Below, one piece after another: positions 16,662 through 22,297 of a stretch of 24,464 nt of DNA (positions are counted from its first letter, which is position 1; the number at the start of each line of letters is the position of its first letter). The stretch is from Candidatus Atribacteria bacterium (GTDB lineage: Bacteria > Atribacterota > JS1 > SB-45 > 34-128), in NCBI GenBank assembly GCA_003451675.1, contig DMCY01000092.1, positions 1 to 24,464 on the forward strand, read 5' to 3'. The position numbers and the translations under genes are program-made. The notes beneath the pieces are model-generated. The model saw nothing but the letters and a program-made list of their open reading frames with translations, was not told where the DNA came from and ran no database searches.

Positions 16662-16709
16662 CTGCAGATTTAATAGATTTTGTTATATTGCAAGATCTGA
16701 CCCCTTTGG
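16662..16709 (+). repeat. Solo right end of the same dispersed element (R4)
   Basis: The segment from CTGCAGATTTAATAGA through TTTTGTTATATTGCAAGATCTGACCCC matches the last ~45 bases of R1-R3 with several substitutions. It has no matching left half. It is an older, decayed end lying between R1 and the SecB-like gene. Confidence 0.65.
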
Positions 16710-16714
16710 TTTTC

Positions 16715-17140
16715 TTATTTCAGTAAAGGATATGGCGGGTCAACTATAGGTTTTCTCCAATCAACATCAGTTAAAGCACTTACTAATATTGATGCTCTTG
16801 TTGCTGCAGGTGAAAGGAGCTTTAAATATTGATTTTTAAGGTCTTCTTCGATAATCTTCTCCCTTTCACTACTCTTAGAAGACTTTAATTTATAACCAAC
16901 GATTATAACAATCTCTATTTTAAATAATCCAGCCGGCTCAAAATATTTTTCCCTTGTAAATTCGATATCTACTTTATTACTTGTTATTTTTAAAATTTTA
17001 TAATTATCTTTCGTTCTTAACTTAAATTCAACACCATCCGGCAAATCTTCTGGAATGCCTAAACGATCAAATCTTACTTTTCCTAAAGAAATATTAAAAT
17101 TAGAATCATCAATTAATTTAAGTTTGTAAGCCTCACTCAT
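16715..17140 (-). CDS. SecB-like chaperone, probable partner of HicAB (TAC module)
   Basis: 141 residues. The fold pattern fits SecB: a central strand pair (FEPAGLFKIEIVIIVGYKL, 67-85), then a helix preceded by IIEEDLKNQYLKLLSPAATRASILVSALT (about 96-124) in the position of SecB's ILFPYARECITSMV, and a Pro-rich end (KPIVDPPYPLL, 130-140) like SecB's LNLAPVNF. Overall length is a little short of SecB (about 155). Its ATG follows the hicB stop by a single base, and its ribosome binding site (AGGAGG) lies inside hicB, so the three genes are one translationally coupled operon. SecB-like proteins are known as the chaperone of toxin-antitoxin-chaperone systems, where they fold and protect the antitoxin. 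Identification is from pattern, not a search. Confidence 0.62.
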   Translation of the reverse strand: MSEAYKLKLIDDSNFNISLGKVRFDRLGIPEDLPDGVEFKLRTKDNYKILKITSNKVDIEFTREKYFEPAGLFKIEIVIIVGYKLKSSKSSEREKIIEEDLKNQYLKLLSPAATRASILVSALTDVDWRKPIVDPPYPLLK

Positions 17141-17141
17141 A

Positions 17142-17654
17142 TTAAAACCTCCTATTCCCTTGAGAAAAGTTATTCAATAATTCTACAGAAGACTCTTCCG
17201 ATAAATACTCCCAATTTTTGATGAATTTATCCTGGGATGGAAAACTGGTTTCAATTTTGAATTCGCATCTCGTTTTAACCTCTTCTTTATTTAGCCCTTT
17301 GGTTATTAAATATAATATATATTGGTTAAGACTTACTCCTTCATCCTCAGCTTGTATAGTTAATTCTCTATGCAGAGTTTTAGGTAATCGAAGTGTAAAC
17401 TTTCCACTATAATCAGATGTATAAAGATTTGTAGGCTCAGGAACATTCTCCCCGTCTTTTAAAGCAATTTCAATCCATGCTTTTTTAGCATCTATAGCCA
17501 TTGCAACTGCTTCTTCAGCAGTGTCACCTGCTCCAATACATCCAGGTAAATCGGGATACTCAGCAACCCATTCAACTGTATTAGCATCAGTCTCTATAGG
17601 ATAAACCCGCATTCTATATAATTTTTTCATATCTTCACTTAATTTCTTTTTCAT
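17142..17654 (-). CDS. hicB: HicB family antitoxin with extended C-terminal tail
   Basis: 170 residues from the ATG at 17654, chosen because GGAGGTGAT lies just before it; a start 15 bases earlier is open but lacks a site. Residues about 11-75 are the HicB partial RNase H-like domain (EWVAEYPDLPGCIGAGDTAEEAV, 29-50) that blocks HicA. Residues about 84-121 are a ribbon-helix-helix (FTLRLPKTLHRELTIQAEDEGVSLNQYILYLI) that binds the operator. A further 49 residues (122-170) with FPSQDKFIKNWEYL have no place in standard HicB. Such a tail is where toxin-antitoxin-chaperone antitoxins carry a chaperone-addiction segment, fitting the SecB-like gene downstream. It overlaps the hicA 3' end by 20 bases. 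Confidence 0.88.
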   Translation of the reverse strand: MKKKLSEDMKKLYRMRVYPIETDANTVEWVAEYPDLPGCIGAGDTAEEAVAMAIDAKKAWIEIALKDGENVPEPTNLYTSDYSGKFTLRLPKTLHRELTIQAEDEGVSLNQYILYLITKGLNKEEVKTRCEFKIETSFPSQDKFIKNWEYLSEESSVELLNNFSQGNRRF

Positions 17655-17925
17655 TCTTATCACCTCCATATAACTCTCTCACTTTTTCTATCGCATTAAC
17701 TGTCTCCCTCACATAACCAGCTTTAACTTTATTCCCATGTTTTGCTATAGACAACCTATAATTTGATAATTTTGGGTGTGTGTAGATGTAATGGCTACTT
17801 CCCCCTGAAGGTTGTCTTTGAATAAAATCATATGCCTTAAGAAGCCTATCAATCTTATCAAATAAAATATCTGAAGGAGTTGGTTTCCTTTTTAATTTTT
17901 CAAATAGCTTACCTATTTGGCTCAA
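17635..17925 (-). CDS. hicA: HicA family mRNA interferase toxin
   Basis: 96 residues, slightly longer than the ~60-80 residue norm. The dsRBD-like HicA core is clear: helix FDKIDRLLKAYDFIQRQPSG and the catalytic-histidine strand GSSHYIYTHP with H45, then YRLSIAKHGNKVKAGYVRETVNAI. HicA cleaves mRNA and halts translation. The frame starts at a TTG (17925) with GGAG about ten bases upstream; there is no better ATG. It is first in the hicA-hicB-SecB-like operon. A promoter with repeated GGTATC motifs lies just upstream. Confidence 0.88.
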   Translation of the reverse strand: MSQIGKLFEKLKRKPTPSDILFDKIDRLLKAYDFIQRQPSGGSSHYIYTHPKLSNYRLSIAKHGNKVKAGYVRETVNAIEKVRELYGGDKNEKEIK

Positions 17926-17954
17926 TTATAATAGGCTCCTTTCTTTCACATGTA

Positions 17955-17983
17955 ATGATACCATATACGATACCAAATAACAA
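17955..17983 (-). promoter_or_regulatory. hicA promoter with repeated operator half-sites
   Basis: Minus strand: TTGTTA (17978-17983), 17-base spacer, TATCAT (17955-17960). Two GGTATC repeats (17969-17974 and 17957-17962), 12 bases apart, sit within the spacer and over the -10. They are good candidates for binding by the HicB ribbon-helix-helix dimer, giving autoregulation. Confidence 0.65.
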
Positions 17984-18138
17984 TCTTTTTTTAAATTTTT
18001 TTTCATTTATTTATTACTAAAGTTTATCACCTTTTAAAATCCCGCTGTCTAATTAAAGTAATTTATTATGAAAATTAAGGTATTTCCTTGTGCCCTTTAG
18101 TAAAAATTCTTTTCGTTTTTACATCACTATAATCTTAA

Positions 18139-18327
18139 GGGGCCAGGTCTTGAAATATCACTTTTATATCTTCCCCTAGTTTTTTTAATATCAAGAAAGA
18201 TTATTTTTATAGTATTTCTTCTGGAGATAATGTAATAAATTGCTCCTGAAAATTGTATCCTTAATGGCCTGGCCATACTGCAAAGATAATATAGCTTTTG
18301 TTATATTTCAAGACCTGACCCCGTTAT
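18139..18327 (+). repeat. Dispersed ~184-bp inverted-terminal element, copy R2
   Basis: Same element as R1, with only a few substitutions (for example CCAGGTC at the left tip, GCCATACTGC internally). With R1/R4 it brackets the hicA-hicB-SecB-like operon. The remaining 17984-18138 and 18328-18391 stretches hold no gene I can see; 18340-18365 has a repeated AACATG motif next to a CCCCTTAGG segment. Confidence 0.9.
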
Positions 18328-18391
18328 AACCGTTATAAAGCGAACATGGTTTAACATGTCCCCTTAGGATATTATTTCTCTTCAATTTTTT

Positions 18392-18717
18392 CTATGCTCT
18401 AATTTCCTCTAAAGCCTCAACCATCCGGTTAAGAAACTCCTCAGACCCTATAGGTTGTCCGCCAAAAGATACCGGGTTTTGGGCACACATCTTCTCGATT
18501 TATTCATACCTATTTACGTAATGCACCAAAGAACCTTCCCTGTTCATTCCATTCTATTTCTGCCAACAGCCTGCTATAGCATTCCAAATTTTATTCTCTT
18601 CGTTTTTATCCTTAATTGAATCCACTATCGGTTTCAAGAAGGAAGTTATTCTCTCCATTATTTCACTAAATCCCTGATTTACATTGAAGCAGCTTTATTT
18701 TTAATTTCTCTTTCCAT
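18392..18717 (-). pseudogene. Decayed gene downstream of the solitary AbiEi, product unknown
   Basis: A start with an excellent AGGAGT site (ATG at 18717) opens only 12 codons. Reading on through frame changes gives a continuous helical protein: NVNQGFSEIMERITSFLKPI, then DKNEENKIWNAIAG, a frame change to LLAEIEWNEQGRFFGALR, then a stop and another frame change to IEKMCAQNPVSFGGQPIGSE ending at TAG 18392. At least three frameshifts and one nonsense codon are needed for about 110 residues. It starts 20 bases after the AbiEi-like stop, where a cognate partner would be. It does not resemble AbiEii. I do not recognise the family. Confidence 0.5.
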
Positions 18718-18737
18718 GTTTACTCCTCTATCGACTC

Positions 18738-19340
18738 CTAAATTATAGCATTAAGCCAGGTTTGCAGTAGTGGCTTGATTCGGCAAATCTCAGCATATTC
18801 AAGCAGTTTTTCCAGATTACGATCCTTGCGTTTGAGATATTCAGAAAGTCCTTCCTTGGCTATATCAAGACCCAGCTTGTTTCTATATCGAAAACAATCA
18901 CATATAGTTTTTTCCGGATTATAGATACGGATTTCATGACCTTTAATCTTTATCTTGTTAACACCTGCTTCAAATTGTTTCTTTGAAAAATGATAAAATT
19001 CAACAGGTGGGTACTCAATTTTCGGTCTCCTTGATCCCCGACAGATAGCCATTGATATAACTGAAGGGTTAAAAGTAGTGAGTTCATAATAAGATAGGGC
19101 CGAAAGAAGACATATCACTCCACCCGGAACAGCACGAGCAAGATCAATAAAACCTTGATTGGAAATTAGAGGAATCTCTGTCAGTCGATAGAGACCCCTT
19201 TTCACCTGTATTACCTGCCCCTTTTCCCTTGCTCTTTTTATATTACGAGTATGTATTCCTGCTGCCAGAATATCTTTTGTTCTGGCAAAACTGTTATGTG
19301 TTTTAAAAACTTTATAGATTCTTTCATCTTTCTTTTTCAT
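18738..19340 (-). CDS. AbiEi-like antitoxin/regulator without an AbiEii partner
   Basis: 200 residues from the ATG at 19340, preferred over the ATG at 19370 because AGAGGGG lies just before it and the upstream one overlaps the -10 box. An N-terminal winged helix (TKDILAAGIHTRNIKRAREKG, then VIQVKRGLYRL) is followed by the AbiEi-type core with GGVICLLSALSYYELT, HEIRIYNPEKTICDCFRYR, and GLDIAKEGLSEYL. This is the COG5340-type group, found both with AbiEii toxins and alone. The next gene downstream is a pseudogene, so any toxin partner has been lost. It may now act as a solitary repressor. Confidence 0.83.
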   Translation of the reverse strand: MKKKDERIYKVFKTHNSFARTKDILAAGIHTRNIKRAREKGQVIQVKRGLYRLTEIPLISNQGFIDLARAVPGGVICLLSALSYYELTTFNPSVISMAICRGSRRPKIEYPPVEFYHFSKKQFEAGVNKIKIKGHEIRIYNPEKTICDCFRYRNKLGLDIAKEGLSEYLKRKDRNLEKLLEYAEICRIKPLLQTWLNAII

Positions 19341-19576
19341 GGAAACCCCTCTGGACGTAACTGTATACATATTATAATAAATGTAAACACTTTTGTCCAG
19401 TTTTTATTTTTTATCACTCTCCCGAACTTTTTAATTCTTTCTCCTATCCACAGCCAATCGGAATTTCCATAATTAAAAAAAGATTTGAAATTGTCTTTCA
19501 GCCAATCATAATAATCATCTTCAACATACTTACAAAATGCTTCTACAAGTGCTTCTTCAGAAATATCTTCAGGCAT
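19337..19576 (-). CDS. Hypothetical small acidic/aromatic protein, possibly truncated
   Basis: 79 residues. The first ~50 (MPEDISEEALVEAFCKYVED, then YYDWLKDNF and a WLWIGERIKKF segment) look like a real acidic, tryptophan-rich helical protein. The last ~20 run through the promoter of the AbiEi-like gene (19371-19399) and overlap its start, so the 3' end is probably a junction rather than the native ending. The ribosome binding site is weak. It follows the beta-CASP remnant in the same direction. No family recognised. Confidence 0.35.
   Translation of the reverse strand: MPEDISEEALVEAFCKYVEDDYYDWLKDNFKSFFNYGNSDWLWIGERIKKFGRVIKNKNWTKVFTFIIICIQLRPEGFP
19371..19399 (-). promoter_or_regulatory. 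Sigma-70 promoter of the AbiEi-like gene
   Basis: Minus strand: TGGACA (19394-19399), 17-base spacer, perfect TATAAT (19371-19376), 30 bases before the chosen start codon. A GTATAC palindrome follows the -10 (19363-19368) and could be an operator. Confidence 0.7.
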
Positions 19577-19599
19577 TTCTATTTCCTTAAGTTCTTCAT

Positions 19600-19848
19600 C
19601 TAAGAATTCTCTTGCACCACAAAAACCTCTCCATCTGAAACCTGCACTATCTTCCGGTTAAACAAACTACTATATTTATCAGGATGGAAAGTATGAATGG
19701 GAATTATCTTCCCTGGCTTTAATTTTTTTACCACCTTTTTTAAAGTATCAATCTCGGCATGCCCGCTGGTATGAACCTGGTTAAAATAAAAATAGCTGTC
19801 CCTATTATTCCCTAATAAGATAAATATTCTTGAGCCAATGGTATAGCT
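19600..19848 (-). pseudogene. C-terminal remnant of a beta-CASP metallo-beta-lactamase-fold hydrolase
   Basis: 82 open codons with no start, ending at TAG 19600. The translation contains the C-terminal hallmarks of beta-CASP/RNase J-like enzymes: QVHTSGHAEIDTLKKVV (24-40), IIPIHTFHPDKY (48-59) and the closing VSDGEVFVV (70-78). The catalytic HxHxDH half and the beta-CASP domain are gone; upstream lies the mazEF promoter. The enzymes of this family are RNA-processing nucleases or related hydrolases. This copy cannot be functional. Confidence 0.72.
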
Positions 19849-19883
19849 CTATTTATTTATTCTTTTGGATAAAACGGTGCATT

Positions 19884-19918
19884 TTTCGCTTGAAATTTAC
19901 ATGCGAAAGATGTATACT
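19884..19918 (+). promoter_or_regulatory. mazEF promoter with inverted-repeat operator
   Basis: Plus strand: TTGAAA (19890-19895), 17-base spacer, TATACT (19913-19918), 46 bases before mazE. An inverted repeat TTTCGC (19884-19889) / GCGAAA (19903-19908) embraces the -35, a likely MazE or MazEF binding site for autorepression. Confidence 0.75.
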
Positions 19919-19964
19919 CATTGTAGAAACATTTTATATTTCGTTTTTGAAAGGAAAAGATAAC

Positions 19965-20207
19965 ATGCAAACCAAGATTAAAAAATGGGGAAACAGTCTA
20001 GCATTACGGATCCCTAAATTATTTGCAATTAATGCAAATTTAAAAATAAATAAAACGGTTGATATATCTATCGATAAAGGCAGCATTATTATTACACCAA
20101 TTAATGAAGAAGAATATTCCCTCGAAAAACTTTTAAAAGGGGTCAACAAAAGTAATCTTCACGGAGAAATTGACACCGGGGCTCCTGTTGGAAAAGAGAT
20201 CTGGTGA
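19965..20207 (+). CDS. mazE: MazE family antitoxin (AbrB/SpoVT fold)
   Basis: 80 residues from the ATG at 19965, chosen by the AAAGGAAAAG site; the longer open frame to 19830 has no site and runs over the promoter. The N-terminal swapped-hairpin DNA-binding motif is textbook: MQTKIKKWGNSLALRIPK (1-18), then VDISIDKGSIIITPI. The acidic C-terminal tail (EEEYSLEKLLKGV, then HGEIDTGAPVGKEIW) is the disordered part that wraps MazF, and the GxxxGxExW ending is common to this group. It overlaps mazF by one base (TGATG). Confidence 0.95.
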   Translation: MQTKIKKWGNSLALRIPKLFAINANLKINKTVDISIDKGSIIITPINEEEYSLEKLLKGVNKSNLHGEIDTGAPVGKEIW

Positions 20208-20554
20208 TGGTAGATAATTTTATTCCACATAGAGGTGATGTGGTTTGGATAGACATGCAGCCTCAAGCCGGCCATGAACAATCCGGAAGACGTCCCGCAA
20301 TAGTTCTTTCGCCAAAAGCTTATAATAGTAAAGTTGGGCTGGCTTTATTGTGCCCGATAACCAATCAGGTGAAAGGGTACCCTTTTGAAGTTATGATCCC
20401 CTCCGGGTTGAAGGTAACAGGGGTTGTTTTATCAGACCAGGTAAAAAGCCTTGATTGGAAAATAAGAAATGCCGAATTCTGTGATAAATTACCTGAGGCG
20501 GTGGTCTTGGAAATATTGAAAAAACTTGAGACGCTACTAAATTATGATGGATAA
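20207..20554 (+). CDS. mazF: MazF/PemK family mRNA interferase toxin
   Basis: 115 residues, closely matching E. coli MazF in length and motifs: HRGDVVWIDMQPQAGHEQSG (8-27), RRPAIVLSP with the catalytic-loop arginine, CPITNQVKGYPFEV (the T-x-Q region holding the catalytic threonine), and VLSDQVKSLDW. MazF cuts single-stranded RNA at short sequences and is held in check by MazE. The ATG at 20207 is preferred over the GTG three bases earlier because it forms the usual TGATG overlap with mazE. The gene is intact, so the pair is probably active. Confidence 0.95.
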   Translation: MVDNFIPHRGDVVWIDMQPQAGHEQSGRRPAIVLSPKAYNSKVGLALLCPITNQVKGYPFEVMIPSGLKVTGVVLSDQVKSLDWKIRNAEFCDKLPEAVVLEILKKLETLLNYDG

Positions 20555-20678
20555 GGCAAAAAAGAGCAGGGGAGAAAATGCAGAGCTGAATTACTTTATA
20601 ATATTAAAATCCTTTAATTTTTTTACCTTTGGGTACAAAATCAATTTTTAAAACTGCCCCGCAGGCTTCAGTCTTAAG

Positions 20679-20862
20679 GTGTCAGGTCTTGAAATATCAC
20701 TTTTCTATCTTCCCCCAGTTTTTTTAATATCAAGAAAGTCATTTTTATAATATTTCTTCTGGAGATAATGTAATAAATTGCTCCTGAAAATTGTATCCTT
20801 AATGGCCTGGCCATGCAAAGATAATATAGCTTTTGTTATATTTCAAGACCTGACCCCGTTAT
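20679..20862 (+). repeat. Dispersed ~184-bp inverted-terminal element, copy R3
   Basis: Same element as R1 and R2 with a 3-base loss at the internal palindrome edge (GCCATGCAAAG) and a few substitutions. Its right tip abuts the truncated Y1 transposase gene, whose reading frame runs into it. The 20555-20678 stretch before it holds no recognisable gene. Confidence 0.9.
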
Positions 20863-21111
20863 ATAACTGGTCCCTATCCGCTTCATGGTATTGGAAAGGG
20901 CTTCTTTCCCTTCTTTGATGAGCAGATGAACATGATTGCCCATCAGACAATAGGCATATATTTCATATTCCATCTTTTTGCGGTAAGCAGCGAGAATAGC
21001 CATGAATTTTTCATAGTCTTCATCATCTGCGAAGATGTTCTGCTGGTTAATTCCTCTTATCATGAGGTGATATATTTTACTACTGCTTTTCGCTCTAGCG
21101 GTTCGTGGCAT
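20836..21111 (-). pseudogene. REP-associated (Y1/TnpA-like) transposase, 5' fragment
   Basis: 91 residues from the ATG at 21111 (TGGAGG upstream). The start MPRTARAKSSSKIYHLMIRGINQQNIFADDEDYEKF and the HUH motif in YCLMGNHVHLLIKEG (about 53-67) identify the Y1_Tnp/RAYT family, which is normally over 200 residues. After KRIGTSY the frame enters repeat R3 and stops, so the catalytic tyrosine and C-terminal region are lost. No matching 3' half lies on the far side of R3. The fragment is not functional. Confidence 0.82.
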
Positions 21112-21167
21112 CAGTAAATCCTCCATTAATAGCTTATATTATCAGTGGGGTGATGTCAAACAAAGAA

Positions 21168-21179
21168 CCGTCCCCTGTT
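21168..21179 (+). repeat. Left arm of a 12-bp inverted repeat flanking the DUF2804/AOR genes
   Basis: CCGTCCCCTGTT here is the exact reverse complement of AACAGGGGACGG at 24272-24283. The surrounding CAAAGAACCGTCCCCTG sequence resembles the REP-type motif often found before RAYT transposase genes, and the transposase fragment starts about 57 bases away. Confidence 0.5.
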
Positions 21180-21212
21180 CTATTTGTGTTTTTTTCATTT
21201 ATTCTTTCGTAT

Positions 21213-22238
21213 TTACCAGCGGTTGTAAACTTTTTCGGCAAATCCCAATAAATTCCGGACTCTAATCTCCTGCCCATTATCCAGGATTGCCTTTCCGGAA
21301 AAATGACCAAATACCTGATGTTGATTTGATTGGAGGATTAACAGATTGGTATTGGAGTGGCGGTCAATTATAGGTTGAAAGGTCATTTCAAAACGGGAAT
21401 CACTACTGATAAAATTCCAGGGCTTTAAATAACTATCTGAAGGGATATGAAATTTTACCTCTTCCAGTTTGTGAGCTTTACCCTTATAAAAAAGCATGTT
21501 TTCAGTTGCCCGGGAAGTATCTCCAAAACCATAACCGATATTGAATCCGAACGATTCGTTCTCTGCTATTCCCGAGGCAGACCCCCAGTACCAGGTATTA
21601 GTATAGGTCCATACCCCTCTCCCCCAATCGAGTACTCCAAAACTATCCTCCGGTTGAAACAAAAATTTCTGCTCACCCAATGAGAGTTCTCCCTCAGCCG
21701 GCAGGCAGTTAATTTTCTGGTTGTAATAGAAGGCATGTTTGGATTCCGGGAAAGGGGTGGCAATGACCATAGATTCTAAAGAAGAGGGCTGATGTAAAAT
21801 GATACTGCCACTTAAAGAATCTTTCCTGGTAAAAGAAGGTATATCAATAGAGATGATTCTCTGTTCTTTGCGCCTTAAGAATTTTAGGGAAATAGCTTTG
21901 TTCTGAAAAACAACATCTCCTTCTTTGGAGGTGGGAGGCATATTAAAGGCCCCCAAAGGAAATAAGGTCATAGTAGTTTTAGTTATTTCTTTAGGCTCTT
22001 TAAAATCAAATAGGGTTACTGATACAAAACCTAAATATCCGTTGTCGGCAATGGTAAAAGCTGCTCCATAGGATTCGCGTAAAATACAGTAGTAGTCCCA
22101 TTCTTTTATCCTGAACCTGGACGCTTTAATCTTTCGGCGATCATATCTTAGTAACAAATCTTTAGCCCAGCCCGCTTGCTTAAGCCTTCCCTCTTCATTT
22201 AATAAATCCGCAGATTCGGTAATCTGATATTGCTCCAT
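21213..22238 (-). CDS. DUF2804 family protein
   Basis: 341 residues, full length for DUF2804. Typical features are the N-terminal LLNEEGRLKQAGWAKDLLL (12-30), the beta-rich middle, and the family signature SFGVLDWGRGVWTYTNTWYWGSASG (about 199-223). No signal peptide or membrane segment is seen. The predicted fold is a lipocalin-like beta sandwich, and no enzymatic role is established to my knowledge. It follows the aldehyde:ferredoxin oxidoreductase gene by 59 bases on the same strand and could be co-transcribed. The ribosome binding site is AGAGGTG. Confidence 0.88.
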   Translation of the reverse strand: MEQYQITESADLLNEEGRLKQAGWAKDLLLRYDRRKIKASRFRIKEWDYYCILRESYGAAFTIADNGYLGFVSVTLFDFKEPKEITKTTMTLFPLGAFNMPPTSKEGDVVFQNKAISLKFLRRKEQRIISIDIPSFTRKDSLSGSIILHQPSSLESMVIATPFPESKHAFYYNQKINCLPAEGELSLGEQKFLFQPEDSFGVLDWGRGVWTYTNTWYWGSASGIAENESFGFNIGYGFGDTSRATENMLFYKGKAHKLEEVKFHIPSDSYLKPWNFISSDSRFEMTFQPIIDRHSNTNLLILQSNQHQVFGHFSGKAILDNGQEIRVRNLLGFAEKVYNRW

Positions 22239-22297
22239 GGGTAAACACCTCTTTCATTTTAAAATTAATGATTACTATCAGAGAAGTAATCTCTACT

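Noticed and set aside
16407..18327. Repeats R1-R3 as CRISPR repeats or REP hairpins
   Set aside because: Copies are ~184 bp, far apart and with inverted termini, so they are not a CRISPR array and are larger than REP units.
18392..18490. Short reading frame ending in GGQPIGSEEFLNRM, first taken as the missing 3' end of the Y1 transposase
   Set aside because: Reading upstream through frame changes shows it is the tail of a different decayed gene that starts at 18717.
19830..19964. Longer N-terminus for MazE
   Set aside because: The extension covers the mazEF -35/-10 boxes and has no ribosome binding site, while MQTKIKKWGN has one and is the family start.
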